NCBI RefSeq assembly: GCF_036884655.1
Contig: NC_088331.1
Location: forward strand, 20,112,001 to 20,176,000
Source of the DNA: Musa acuminata AAA Group
Lineage: Eukaryota > Streptophyta > Magnoliopsida > Zingiberales > Musaceae
Reading direction: 5' to 3'
Length of the DNA: 64,000 nucleotides
The translations under genes were made by a program, and so were the position numbers. Below, one piece after another: positions 60,301 to 64,000 of the stretch. The notes beneath the pieces were generated by a model. It saw only the letters and a list, made by a program, of their open reading frames with translations. It did no database searches and had not been told where the DNA came from. Numbering within the stretch: the stretch's first letter is position 1; each line of letters begins with the position of its first letter.

Positions 60301-60436
60301 TTTTTTGTTGGCGACAATAGACTCTATTGGATAACTAAAAGAGCTGGGGAAAAGGAAGGAAGTGAACTGTTGAAGGCAAATGCATGGCACCACCGTTCTG
60401 ATGCTGTATCATCTGTTGTTGCTCTTGTTGGGGTTG
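18028..60436 (+). CDS. MTP6: metal tolerance protein, MTP6-type cation diffusion facilitator (exons 1-5 of a split gene)
   Basis: A proton-coupled metal exporter of the Fe/Zn-CDF branch. Studied plant relatives are reported to move Fe or Mn in mitochondria. Five exons (18028-18366, 18510-18579, 53883-53980, 54241-54392, 60321-60436) join in frame, with GT donors and AG acceptors, into about 258 residues. The N-terminus is Arg-rich with no acidic residue before about position 40, resembling a mitochondrial presequence. A His-rich HSHSHHHH stretch follows. Helix I is near residues 75-98, helix II carries HSVSD (HxxxD metal site), exons 2-3 encode HPYGHGKFET, and exon 5 carries the second site HHRSD. 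The family is usually about 450-490 residues, so helix VI and the cytosolic C-terminal domain are missing here. They lie beyond the window, or were lost to the insertions after 62541. Assignment to MTP6 rather than MTP7 is from remembered motifs. Confidence 0.85.
18510..18579 (+). CDS. MTP6: MTP6-like exon 2
   Basis: Too short to stand out alone. After acceptor tatag it reads [20 protein letters not shown] then HPY and the first base of a Gly codon, with donor GTTGGT. It completes transmembrane helix II begun in exon 1. Confidence 0.88.
18580..20874 (+). other. intron 2, native-looking 5' part
   Basis: About 2.3 kb of AT-rich, T-rich plant intron sequence with no recognisable element or coding frame, ending where the transposon nest begins near 20875. 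Confidence 0.6.
20875..21009. mobile_element. fragment of a 'taccg' hAT-type miniature element
   Basis: It begins ctaaggttcatcat, similar to the CAAGGTTC terminus of the complete copies. It carries diverged tactggtccgatagg, accggtatg and gtatatcggtatg motifs. No second terminus or target duplication is seen, because another element fragment follows. Confidence 0.45.
21010..21455 (+). mobile_element. probable LTR fragment of another retrotransposon
   Basis: GC-rich sequence unlike the flanking intron, with a TATA-like tataaaagcc near 21298 and a cttaagctttggaggggccg then cggcctgtgtgcagg tail that I associate with gypsy LTR leaders in bananas. There is no internal domain and no target duplication. 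The frames across it are not credible genes. Confidence 0.4.
21456..21613 (-). mobile_element. copia LTR terminus (minus orientation), left of the inversion breakpoint
   Basis: The reverse complement gives the last about 160 bp of the copia LTR (aacaaatct, then gcaccaatcttcacacaacgac, then ccgctgcacatgtgat, ending caaca). It stops near 21613, where the next base belongs to a different element. It is the missing continuation of the LTR that breaks off at 41606. Confidence 0.75.
21614..21669 (+). pseudogene. gypsy R polyprotein C-terminus plus polypurine tract
   Basis: It encodes [19 protein letters not shown], the usual last residues of this kind of gypsy polyprotein. A caaccaggggagat polypurine tract at its end directly precedes the LTR. 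The rest of the protein is at 41600-43707 on the opposite strand. Confidence 0.8.
21670..22301 (+). repeat. gypsy R 3' LTR (complete, 632 bp)
   Basis: It starts TGACACGGGAG after a polypurine tract and ends CCCCGGTATCA. It is followed by TTGGA (22302-22306), the target duplication whose partner lies at 45219-45223. It contains an imperfect tandem pair of an 'aaggaatacattaatggag ttggttggcag' unit. Other copies are at 43708-44221 and, reversed, at 44758-45218. Confidence 0.85.
22302..25310 (+). pseudogene. Ty1/copia pol (protease, integrase, reverse transcriptase, RNase H), decayed
   Basis: This is the pol part of the copia whose gag is at 45219-51600 on the other strand. It starts in frame after the target duplication ([18 protein letters not shown]). 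Then come the protease region [14 protein letters not shown], the pre-integrase segment [10 protein letters not shown] (about 22770), and integrase with [14 protein letters not shown] and NRVPTKSV motifs (about 23130-23500). Reverse transcriptase has [20 protein letters not shown] (about 23950) and [12 protein letters not shown] (about 24380). RNase H (about 24640-25290) ends at a polypurine tract aagtgggagat. Many stops and frameshifts make it inactive. The protease active site reads DIG rather than DTG or DSG. Confidence 0.85.
25311..26298 (+). mobile_element. copia 3' LTR, part 1 (interrupted)
   Basis: It starts TGCTAGTCATATG after the polypurine tract and matches 643-2040 without the tandem duplication and TA expansion. 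It is broken at 26298 by gypsy element 1 and resumes after gypsy elements 1 and 2, at 40637. Confidence 0.8.
26299..26683 (-). repeat. gypsy 1 3' LTR (385 bp)
   Basis: On the plus strand it runs TGCTAGAACCC to GAGTCCTAACA. It contains two tandem copies of a 46-bp unit starting aatgtccctctcaattagg; the other LTR has three. Confidence 0.88.
26713..28314 (-). pseudogene. gypsy 1 integrase with C-terminal chromodomain, plus RNase H end
   Basis: From 28314 the reading is [20 protein letters not shown] and [10 protein letters not shown] (end of RNase H). It continues into the integrase zinc domain ([17 protein letters not shown] then [10 protein letters not shown]) and the catalytic core ([19 protein letters not shown], then [14 protein letters not shown], then [14 protein letters not shown]), giving the D, D and E residues. 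One TGA at about 27690 splits the frame between VVVD and LTKYAHF. The last 50 residues ([29 protein letters not shown]) form a chromodomain, which defines the chromovirus branch. Confidence 0.88.
28315..29517 (-). pseudogene. gypsy 1 reverse transcriptase and RNase H
   Basis: Reverse transcriptase starts near [19 protein letters not shown]. It has [43 protein letters not shown] and the catalytic FFDDILVYN. After one stop near 28771 the frame continues as [26 protein letters not shown], then the RNase H segment [15 protein letters not shown]. Another stop near 28378 replaces the Trp expected before the RxYLIGRRF stretch. These few single-codon lesions are the only damage seen. Confidence 0.88.
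29569..30156 (-). pseudogene. gypsy 1 aspartic protease region
   Basis: An acidic linker ([18 protein letters not shown]) is followed by a retropepsin fold with the active-site triad in [14 protein letters not shown] and the flap-side motif [18 protein letters not shown]. It lies between gag (upstream) and reverse transcriptase (downstream) of the same element. It would cleave the Gag-Pol polyprotein inside the particle. Confidence 0.85.
30277..31086 (-). pseudogene. gypsy 1 Gag
   Basis: It starts [18 protein letters not shown] shortly after the primer-binding site and leader. It contains the retrotransposon gag core ([20 protein letters not shown], then [13 protein letters not shown], then [19 protein letters not shown], then [20 protein letters not shown]). 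The zinc-knuckle region ([16 protein letters not shown]) is read at about 30160-30270 after a stop. Residue spacing matches the sister copy at 48089-49034. Confidence 0.85.
31087..31611. other. gypsy 1 5' leader
   Basis: Untranslated leader between the primer-binding site and gag, with a 20-bp T run on the minus strand complement (about 31382-31400). No coding sequence is seen. Confidence 0.6.
31612..31626 (-). promoter_or_regulatory. gypsy 1 primer-binding site
   Basis: The minus strand reads CCTGGTATCAGAGC immediately after the 5' LTR. The TGGTATCAGAGC core matches initiator tRNA-Met priming. Confidence 0.85.
31627..32055 (-). repeat. gypsy 1 5' LTR (429 bp)
   Basis: It is nearly identical to 26299-26683 except for a few substitutions and a third copy of the 46-bp 'aatgtccctctcaattagg' unit, whose middle copy has diverged (ctcataaatagagtcat). 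Confidence 0.88.
32081..33429 (+). repeat. gypsy 2 5' LTR, internally deleted
   Basis: It aligns with the 3' LTR at both ends but lacks about 1.25 kb of its middle (38275 to about 39543). At the deletion it carries a displaced copy of a gatgaatcacattctgactg segment that also occurs at its normal place near 32436. Confidence 0.88.
33430..33445 (+). promoter_or_regulatory. gypsy 2 primer-binding site
   Basis: gaggTGGTATCAGAGC follows the 5' LTR end and matches the initiator tRNA-Met site. Confidence 0.85.
33532..36474 (+). pseudogene. gypsy 2 Gag-Pol: Gag, protease, reverse transcriptase, RNase H (one nonsense codon)
   Basis: Gag begins near [11 protein letters not shown] at 33592 (an upstream ATG at 33532 is also in frame). 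A single TAG at 33922-33924 replaces the Trp expected after EGEAEH; the frame then runs 33931-36474 without a stop. In that 847-residue part, a first zinc knuckle [13 protein letters not shown] is near residue 163. The second ([14 protein letters not shown]) has Phe where the last Cys should be. Protease [10 protein letters not shown] is near 241. Reverse transcriptase has [19 protein letters not shown] (about 468) and FIDDILVYS (about 576). RNase H has [16 protein letters not shown] (about 720), FTDHKSL and ADALSRK. Confidence 0.92.
36475..38019 (+). pseudogene. gypsy 2 integrase with C-terminal chromodomain
   Basis: It continues the same frame after one stop (TAG at 36472). The open part is 506 residues. 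The zinc domain reads [19 protein letters not shown] and CLTCQQIK. The core carries D in [11 protein letters not shown] in IISDRDSRF and E in [20 protein letters not shown]. The C-terminus ([30 protein letters not shown]) is the chromodomain typical of Del/Tekay elements. The stop is followed by the polypurine tract (aaggggggagag) at about 38032-38043. Confidence 0.9.
38044..40636 (+). repeat. gypsy 2 3' LTR (2593 bp, full)
   Basis: It begins after a purine-rich tract and ends GGGGCGTGACA before TATAT. It has a duplicated gacctatatgtaaaccct unit near 38190-38238 and a tandem pair of about 55 bp (tctggacctttgccagaaat) near 39447-39540. Short frames inside it are not genes. Confidence 0.9.
40637..41606 (+). 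mobile_element. copia 3' LTR, part 2 and second partial copy, cut at the inversion breakpoint
   Basis: 40637-41187 completes the LTR left at 26298/32075: ggtaggtgttacgacg, a TATA-like ctctataaatagg near 40830, and the atgcatgtgatg terminus. From about 41189 the LTR restarts at an internal point and stops abruptly at 41606. As at 2541, two LTR copies abut without an internal domain. Confidence 0.75.
41600..43707 (-). pseudogene. gypsy R pol (end of reverse transcriptase, RNase H, integrase), split by a MITE
   Basis: The minus strand runs from [20 protein letters not shown] (end of reverse transcriptase) through RNase H ([19 protein letters not shown], then [12 protein letters not shown]). It passes VVADA, where the MITE at 42859-43100 is inserted, and resumes as [10 protein letters not shown]. 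Integrase follows with [14 protein letters not shown] and [11 protein letters not shown], then [27 protein letters not shown] and [14 protein letters not shown] frameshift near 42115 leads into [14 protein letters not shown] and NVADLSPFY, where the inversion cuts it. The 5' half of reverse transcriptase, protease and the zinc knuckle are missing. Confidence 0.88.
42859..43100. mobile_element. hAT-type MITE ('taccg' family), 242 bp, TSD GCGTCAGC
   Basis: Perfect 8-bp duplication GCGTCAGC at 42851-42858 and 43101-43108. Ends CAAGGTCCGCCATACCG and, inverted, CAGTGTCTGCCGTACCG. The body is crowded with GGTACGG and CCGTACC motifs. It interrupts the VADAL codons of gypsy R pol. Confidence 0.9.
43708..44221 (+). 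repeat. gypsy R LTR, 5'-truncated, plus orientation
   Basis: It begins at an internal LTR point (gacagctcatcagcatattc) directly after gypsy R pol on the opposite strand, and runs to the normal terminus ccccggtatca. It matches 21787-22301 closely. It is followed by the primer-binding site (TGGTATCAGAGC, 44225-44236). Confidence 0.85.
44252..44757 (+). pseudogene. gypsy R Gag, truncated
   Basis: It begins [20 protein letters not shown] after the primer-binding site. A coiled-coil-like stretch [20 protein letters not shown] is followed by the gag core read through two stops ([17 protein letters not shown], then [20 protein letters not shown], then [13 protein letters not shown]). It stops at 44757 where LTR sequence in the opposite orientation begins, so the second half of Gag is missing. 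Confidence 0.85.
44758..45218 (-). repeat. gypsy R LTR, 3'-truncated, minus orientation
   Basis: The reverse complement starts TGACACGGGAG at 45218 and follows the complete LTR until tcattagggtggtg, where it meets gypsy R gag. It borders TCCAA (45219-45223), the inverted partner of the TTGGA at 22302-22306. Confidence 0.85.
45219..45278 (-). pseudogene. copia Gag fragment after the zinc knuckle
   Basis: It reads [20 protein letters not shown] on the minus strand. It continues the zinc-knuckle sequence CFHYGKDG that ends at 50606 on the far side of gypsy element 4, and leads into the pol start at 22302 once the inversion and gypsy R are removed. Confidence 0.7.
45600..46900 (-). pseudogene. 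gypsy 4 reverse transcriptase/RNase H and integrase remnants
   Basis: The best-preserved piece (46173-46541) is RNase [21 protein letters not shown], then [20 protein letters not shown], then [16 protein letters not shown]. Weak reverse transcriptase traces lie at about 46560-46900. Integrase is reduced to a [19 protein letters not shown] piece near 45850 and chromodomain traces near 45650-45750. Confidence 0.75.
46910..47935 (-). pseudogene. gypsy 4 zinc knuckle, protease and start of reverse transcriptase
   Basis: It begins [19 protein letters not shown] (zinc knuckle) with an acidic linker. Then come the protease [14 protein letters not shown], in which the catalytic DTG has become DMG, and [17 protein letters not shown]. 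The start of reverse transcriptase ([20 protein letters not shown]) ends with the frame lost after SCSPTLH. Confidence 0.8.
48089..49034 (-). pseudogene. gypsy 4 Gag, frameshifted
   Basis: Start [20 protein letters not shown], as in gypsy 1 Gag. Frame breaks near 48480 and 48420 separate this from [20 protein letters not shown] and [20 protein letters not shown]. Compared with gypsy 1, an extra stretch of about 150 bp (about 48770-48920) precedes the gag start. Confidence 0.8.
49035..50232. other. gypsy 4 5' leader with repeated segments
   Basis: Non-coding leader of about 1.2 kb, longer than that of gypsy 1. It holds three diverged copies of a block of about 180 bp (agtttagacgtaaaagatcaatggtctatattgaga and neighbours, near 49380, 49560 and 49750). 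Confidence 0.65.
50233..50605 (-). repeat. gypsy 4 5' LTR (373 bp)
   Basis: It has the same ends as the gypsy 1 LTRs but a single copy of the 46-bp tail unit and a different middle (taataggactcctacttaag). Confidence 0.82.
50606..51600 (-). pseudogene. Ty1/copia Gag, interrupted by a MITE and gypsy 4
   Basis: The minus strand reads [20 protein letters not shown] (frame-shifted) and, in the other frame, [20 protein letters not shown]. Then come [20 protein letters not shown] and [20 protein letters not shown] up to LREAES. There the 50782-51022 MITE sits; the frame resumes as [20 protein letters not shown] and the zinc knuckle CFHYGKDG, which gypsy 4 cuts. A stop after MTPEL and frameshifts show decay. 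This is the gag of the copia whose pol is at 22302-25310. Confidence 0.85.
50782..51022. mobile_element. hAT-type MITE ('taccg' family), 241 bp, TSD CTCTCAGC
   Basis: Perfect 8-bp duplication CTCTCAGC at 50774-50781 and 51023-51030. Ends CAAGGTGTGTAGTACCG and, inverted, CAAGGTTCGCCGTACCG. It is inserted in the copia Gag coding sequence between LREAES and TIKKEK. Confidence 0.92.
51601..51790 (-). mobile_element. copia 5' leader remnant
   Basis: Sequence upstream of the copia gag start. No LTR or primer-binding site is recognised, so the 5' LTR of this copia appears lost. The boundary with the host intron near 51790 is approximate. Confidence 0.4.
51791..53882 (+). other. intron 2, native-looking 3' part
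   Basis: AT-rich intron sequence up to the acceptor tcctag. A diverged repeat resembling the 'taccg' family (aaggttttaaatatcgatat, then gcctgacactg) is near 52975-53120. The frames at 53190-53549 are T/C-rich and have no family features that I recognise. Confidence 0.55.
53883..53980 (+). CDS. MTP6: MTP6-like exon 3
   Basis: It completes the Gly codon from exon 2 and reads [20 protein letters not shown] then [13 protein letters not shown], transmembrane helix III. Acceptor cctag, donor GTATCT. It lies 35.3 kb from exon 2. Confidence 0.88.
54241..54392 (+). CDS. MTP6: MTP6-like exon 4
   Basis: It reads [19 protein letters not shown], a His-rich loop with GGHHHG, and then [18 protein letters not shown] (helix IV). 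Acceptor atttcag, donor GTATGT, ending in phase 2. A minus-strand frame over it is a shadow. Confidence 0.87.
54498..55842 (+). pseudogene. Ty3/Gypsy element 5: LTR and decayed Gag
   Basis: A likely LTR starts TGTAATGACAGCAGG (about 54498) and contains tataaaagaaaaagg (about 54797). A ttGGTATCATTTAG primer-binding-like site follows near 54952. Gag is readable only through many stops: [20 protein letters not shown], a [13 protein letters not shown] stretch in place of the usual gag 'FLDW' core, then [12 protein letters not shown] and [14 protein letters not shown]. It is cut by the hAT element at 55843. The integrase piece at 58736-59215 is probably the same element with most of its middle lost. 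Confidence 0.65.
56179..57374 (-). pseudogene. hAT transposase exon C: dimerisation domain and long Gln/Ser-rich tail
   Basis: It begins [20 protein letters not shown] and continues [20 protein letters not shown] and [20 protein letters not shown], the conserved hAT C-terminal dimerisation domain. It is followed by a low-complexity tail of about 300 residues rich in Glu, Ser and Gln ([20 protein letters not shown]) to the stop at 56179. The acceptor is at 57375-57376 (minus strand AG). The exon itself is open, but the gene has an upstream nonsense codon. Confidence 0.85.
57465..57671 (-). pseudogene. hAT transposase exon B
   Basis: It reads [20 protein letters not shown], then [20 protein letters not shown] and [17 protein letters not shown] between an AG acceptor (57672-57673) and a GT donor (57463-57464). 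It joins exon C in frame as EPVEWWLQF. This is the region linking the catalytic core to the dimerisation domain in hAT transposases. Confidence 0.8.
57751..58735 (-). pseudogene. hAT transposase exon A: DUF659-like catalytic core, N-terminus missing
   Basis: It reads [15 protein letters not shown], a stop, then [20 protein letters not shown] and [13 protein letters not shown] near 58537 stands where Gly is usual (DSWTGPT). It continues [58 protein letters not shown] and [19 protein letters not shown] sequence. The donor is at 57749-57750. The N-terminal BED zinc finger is absent because the element breaks off at 58735. Inactive as it stands. Confidence 0.82.
58736..59215 (+). pseudogene. Ty3/Gypsy integrase fragment, heavily decayed
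   Basis: Across all three frames one can follow [29 protein letters not shown]-like then [14 protein letters not shown], and [12 protein letters not shown] pieces. They follow the order of the integrase core of gypsy elements, with a WEDISMDF-like start. It probably belongs to gypsy element 5 on the other side of the hAT insertion. Confidence 0.65.
59215..59425. mobile_element. diverged 'taccg'-like miniature element
   Basis: It contains gatgtaccgctcttaatgg, gtatgtatcggtcc and repeated gaatcgactgatacggtcga units. It is similar in theme to the 242-bp family but lacks recognisable ends or target duplication. Confidence 0.35.
59740..59910. mobile_element. 'taccg' family MITE, incomplete
   Basis: It begins CAAGGTATATAGTTTCGAAT, then accgagcggtacgtaccagt and a body with cggggttatatcggg. 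The right end is not clear and no matching target duplication is found. Confidence 0.5.
60321..60436 (+). CDS. MTP6: MTP6-like exon 5
   Basis: After acceptor caatag it completes Gly and reads [20 protein letters not shown], then [18 protein letters not shown] (helix V). HHRSD is the second HxxxD metal-binding motif. Donor GTGAGA, ending in phase 1. Confidence 0.88.
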
Positions 60437-61215
60437 GTGAGAATCTTTTAACAATTTCATAATATTGAAATAGAATTAAGTTTTTCTGTCATTTCCTTGC
60501 TATAGTTCTTGATTATTGATCTTTGATCATTTTACTTTACAGATCATTCCAATGAACTCGAGTTTTACAATTAGCAGCCATCTTTGAAAAATATATGGTG
60601 ACATACATCTCAGTTGTATAGATAAAAAAGGGTGGGCCATTGCACAAGTCTCCTGCTATTATAGGGTTTAGGGACAGTCAAATGTGCATGGTCTTACCTC
60701 CGTATCCGGTGAGACATTTTTCTATGAAGTGGTCCTTAGCTAGATTGACTCTTATTTTGCCTTTTAGACCGCAGGAAAGGTTGCTTTATGTCAGAAGGAA
60801 GTCAACCCGGTTTAGGGTTGTTGGGAAGAGGTTCAAAGTTGAATACAAAGATCAAATCCATGTTGAAGACAAATGGGCAGTGCTCTAAACATGTGGGGAT
60901 GAAGTGGTCCAATTTAGATCATTATATATATCAAGCAAATGTGGGGTTAAGACTGAGGTGGATCTAAGAAAGTCGATTAGTGCTGAGCTGGTTAAGGGGT
61001 GTCTCATGCAACACTTGTAGGATGCTTCTTGAATATGTATACCTCCATGAATTATATGATTTCTTAAAGTTATTGAAAATACAATATACTTTAGGATACC
61101 TAGGAGATATTTCTTTTGGATCTCCGTTTGGATGTTGACTTTTGTTTTCATCATTTGTTTTTAACATCTACACACTTATTAAATGAGATTAGATAAGTTG
61201 TTGATATATTGTTTA
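60437..61215 (+). other. intron 5, first part
   Basis: No element recognised. The frame at 60640-60888 (MHKSPAIIGFRDSQMCMVLP and so on) has no family features that I recognise and sits in intron sequence. Confidence 0.5.
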
Positions 61216-62169
61216 CAGTGATTTCAATAGGTGCTCAAGCGCTCGCCTAAGCGCTCGGGCGAGGCGAGGCGAGGCCCGAGCACCTCGCTTCATGTCCAAG
61301 CACCTCGCTTCAACGAGGCGCTGCCTAGGCGCTCGCCCGAGCCCAGGCGTCGAGCGCCCGAGTTAAACCAAGCGACCGAACCAGTGTTTTACATCTGGTT
61401 CAGTCTCCGGTGCTTTAGTTGGTTCAATCGAACCAACTAAATCACCGATAAGCTCTCTCTCACGATTTCCCCGACTTCCCCAACCCTAACACTCGCGATT
61501 TTGCCGTCGAGATTTCTTCTCTGCTGTCATTGCTCTCTGCTGCCGCTGCCACTATCGCTACTCGCCGTTGCCACAATCTCTGCTCGCCTACTTCTCGCTG
61601 CTGCCACAATCGTCGCTCATCGCTATTGTCGTCGCTCTCCACTCGCAACTCCCGCTCCCGCTCGCACTCCCACTCCCACTCCCACTCCCGCTGCCGCTTG
61701 CAACTCTCGCTCCCACTCCCGCTACCGCTGTTGTTGCCTCAGCAGCCTCGGTCTTCTCACACTCTTCTCACTATACTGTTAACAGTATATTAACAGTATC
61801 CTGCTAACTGTATACTAATAATAGTTTTTTTATTTATTAGATTAATAATATATTATTTTGATTTTAATACTATTAATTTTTATTTATTTAAAATTATTGT
61901 TAGGTTTCAGAATAAATGACAAGTGTACAGAGCAACTCAATAGATTTGATGTAAAATTTTATTGTTTTGATTTTTGAGACTTTTTATTAATATGACATTG
62001 TGATTTTGTACTCGATTTTCTTAATTTAATAGCATATTTTTTATTTAAATAATTATATTAATTATATTATATATTTTTTATATTTTATCGTCTCGCTTCA
62101 CTCGGGCGAGCGCCTCGGGCGTTTTTGGATCTTGGCGCCTTTTGGCGCCTAACGCTTTTTAAATCACTG
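61216..62169. mobile_element. second hAT-like non-autonomous element, 954 bp, TSD ATTGTTTA
   Basis: Perfect 8-bp duplication ATTGTTTA at 61208-61215 and 62170-62177. Ends CAGTGATTTCAATAGG and, inverted, CAGTGATTTAAAAAGC. One end is packed with gcgctcgcc and gaggcgaggcg units (61231-61370), the other with ggcgccttttggcgcc. The middle has a ctcccactcccactccc microsatellite (about 61650-61720) and an AT-rich half. The overlapping frames at 61501-61807 reflect that repeat. No transposase is encoded. Confidence 0.88.
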
Positions 62170-62177
62170 ATTGTTTA

Positions 62178-62508
62178 TATTAAGCATTAGCAATAGTGAA
62201 TTAAAGTAATTATCTCACCGCTTTCATGTTAATATTTATTTCTTATCTTCATAGATTTTGAAGTAAGATGTTACTAAATATTTTTCATAATGAATGGGTT
62301 AAAATGCCAGCTAATTACTTGTATTATTTATCATGGTACATAAATAAATACTCTAAGATCCTAACACTATAAATAAATAGCAAGCTTTGTCATATATTAT
62401 ATTATAATTTAGAAATATTTTTTATTCAGTTACGATTCATGTTTGTGAGATCTGACAGTTTTACGCTAGTGTCAGTGACCTAACACAACCTCTACCTTTT
62501 TTATCCAG
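62178..62508 (+). other. intron 5, last part
   Basis: AT-rich sequence with no gene or element seen, ending in a pyrimidine-rich ctctaccttttttatccag that could be a splice acceptor. Confidence 0.5.
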
Positions 62509-62514
62509 GTTTAG

Positions 62515-62541
62515 GATCGATATTGGCGGTGTTGCTAGACT
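62515..62541 (+). pseudogene. possible start of MTP6-like exon 6, cut short
   Basis: Using the AG at 62513-62514 (or the one at 62507-62508), the frame from exon 5 continues as G-SILAVLLD. This resembles the conserved GGSILGxxxLD of the family at helix VI. The next residues (YQQYMQKVYVVK) no longer fit the family and instead fit a LINE tail. The match is short, so this could be coincidence. Confidence 0.35.
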
Positions 62542-63180
62542 ATCAACAATATATGCAAAAAGTTTATGTTGTTAAGATCAAGGTATGCAATACCATACCG
62601 TATCGGTGTTTCGAGGTTGGCTCGGTACGGTACGGTACCGGTGTACCGAGCGATACACTAGGGCGTACCGAGCGGTACACCCTGGTGTACCGAATAATTA
62701 TATATATTTTCTTTATTACTGTAGTACTGTAGCAATACCGGGCGGTCCGCGTACCGGTATGCCGTCGGACCGATACATACCGCCCGTACCGGGCGGTACC
62801 ATTCGATACTACATACCATGGTTAAGATAAGAATATTGAAATGGATATATAGTTACTAGGAAAGATAAGAAAAAAAATATTTTTATTTGTGAATAATTAG
62901 GTGTTGCTTTGATAGAGGATAAGATGAAAGAGAATCGTTTAAGATGATATAGAAATGTGCTTAGGAGACTTATAGACGATAGAAGAGTTGAAATGATTAG
63001 TGTTATTGATACGAGGAGAGGTAGTGGAAAACCTAAAACGACTCTAATAGAAATTATAAATAAAGATTTAAATATTTTAAATTTAACTAAAAAAAAGCTT
63101 TTTATAGATTTAAATGGTAGCAAAAAATCCATGCAGTCGACCTAAATAGTTGGGACTTACGACTTTATTGTTGTTGTAAA
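62542..63180 (+). mobile_element. LINE reverse-transcriptase C-terminal fragment, interrupted by a MITE
   Basis: Removing the MITE, the reading QQYMQKVYVVKIRILKW, then LGVALIEDKMKENRLRWYRN and VLRRLIDDRRVEMISVIDTR, then RGSGKPKTTLIEIINKDLN and a DLNGSKKSMQST end follows the common plant LINE pol C-terminus. The terminal tgttgttgtaa near 63168 also fits a LINE 3' end. It carries several stops. The start is taken where family resemblance begins and is approximate. Confidence 0.7.
62579..62820. mobile_element. hAT-type MITE ('taccg' family), 242 bp, TSD GTTAAGAT
   Basis: Perfect 8-bp duplication GTTAAGAT at 62571-62578 and 62821-62828. Ends CAAGGTATGCAATACC and, inverted, CATGGTATGTAGTATCG. The body is made of ggtacggtaccg-type units. 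It is inserted in the LINE fragment. Confidence 0.92.
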
Positions 63181-63212
63181 GATATATTTTTTTATTATCG
63201 TATTTGAGTCAC

Positions 63213-63590
63213 ATGTATTCTATGTTTTTAAATATGAAGTATCAATGTATCTGTTGTTGAACTTTGATTTTGATAATGATCTACACAATTGATGATTCTA
63301 TCACTTATGGTTTCAACTTTCAATTTAGGTCTATTCCAATTTCGTATATCACACTCATACCAGTCCGTCATCGGACTATCCGATTTTGTATACCACACCG
63401 ATGTATTCTATTTTTTTGAATATGAAGTATCCATATATCTAATGTTGAACTTTGATTTTGATGATGATCTACACAATTGATGATTCTATCACTTATGGTT
63501 TCAACTTTCAATTTTGGTCTATTCTGATTTCGTATACCACACTCATACTAATCCGTCATCAGACTATCAAGTTTGACTTCTACTAGCATA
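63213..63590. repeat. tandem duplication, two units of about 188 bp
   Basis: The block from tgtattctat (63213) through the tatcacttatggtttcaact segment recurs from 63401 with a few substitutions. No coding content is apparent. Confidence 0.8.
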
Positions 63591-64000
63591 CCATCATAAG
63601 ATATGCTGGTACATACCACTAGAAGGAGGGAGGAGGATGAACGAAGGAAGAAGAAGAGATGAAAAAGATGATAGGAGGAAGAGTACAGTGAGGTCATGAG
63701 ATGCTCACCTAGGCACCCACACGAAACAAGGTGAGGCTTGAGCACCCAATAAGTGAACTAGGAGAGTGACTTCAATCGGGCATGGCCTAGGTGTTGTGTT
63801 AGCTAAGCGCCCGCTTGATTTAAATCAACCTGGATCAAGTCAATTGTAAGTGATTTTGGTTCGATTGAACTAAAATGAAATAGTGTCAACACACTGATCC
63901 CTCCCTCCCTAAACCAGGACCCACCTGTGTAATACGCCCTAATCGTGTAGTAGGTCTTCTTCTCTAGTGACTGCAGCATTTTCCTTGGCGAACAACGATC
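63591..64000. other. downstream sequence with a diverged relative of the 61216 element
   Basis: Between about 63690 and 63880 the order 'gctcacctaggcaccca', 'gaggcttgagcaccc', 'taagcgcccgc', 'ttggttcgattgaac' repeats the left end of the 61216-62169 element in degraded form. No gene is seen to the window end. Confidence 0.4.

Noticed and set aside
60640..60888. 82-residue frame in intron 5
   Set aside because: No recognisable domain, and it is inside an intron between phased exons.
61501..61807. Three overlapping frames rich in Leu, Pro, Ser and Thr
   Set aside because: They lie in the ctcccactccc microsatellite of a non-autonomous element with a proven target duplication.

Overview
This is a plant nuclear window dominated by nested transposable elements built around, and inside, one host gene. 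Spliceosomal introns, tRNA-Met-primed LTR retrotransposons, hAT transposons and a LINE tail all point to an angiosperm. The copia family, the GC-rich 'taccgtaccg' miniature elements and the 'ggcggtgccaccgcc' LTRs resemble what I remember from banana-family (Musa/Ensete) genomes. That placement is inference from memory, not a search result. I see no rRNA, tRNA or CRISPR array.

Host gene: a plus-strand cation diffusion facilitator of the plant MTP6 type (Fe/Zn-CDF). Exons lie at 18028-18366, 18510-18579, 53883-53980, 54241-54392 and 60321-60436, with codon phase kept across every junction. Intron 2 is about 35.3 kb and intron 4 about 5.9 kb, both swollen by transposons. The sixth exon is uncertain: a stretch at 62515-62541 looks like its start, but LINE-derived sequence carrying a miniature hAT element follows immediately.

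Left flank (1-14992): the 3' end of a Ty1/copia element with duplicated LTR sequence. A 7.4-kb gag-only element (3387-10768, TSD ATTAT) sits inside that LTR sequence, followed by an older LTR remnant split by a 2.5-kb solo LTR (11511-14056, TSD CACTA) that holds two minisatellites. From 14993 to 18027 is AT-rich upstream sequence.

Intron 2 nest (about 20875-51790): a minus-strand copia element received a Ty3/Gypsy element ('gypsy R') between its gag and pol. Its 3' LTR sequence was hit by two further gypsy elements (26299-32055, TSD TAGGC; 32081-40636, TSD TATAT), and its gag by a fourth (45279-50605). A segment of about 20 kb (21614-41606) is inverted. Flipping it back in thought rejoins the copia LTR, the gypsy R reading frame and the two TTGGA target-site halves. 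A smaller rearranged block lies at 43708-44757.

Intron 4 holds a decayed gypsy (gag and integrase pieces) interrupted by a hAT transposase gene. The end of that hAT element matches a family of 241-242 bp miniature elements with 8-bp target duplications (42859-43100, 50782-51022, 62579-62820), so it is a candidate source of transposase for them. Intron 5 carries a second hAT-like non-autonomous element (61216-62169, TSD ATTGTTTA).
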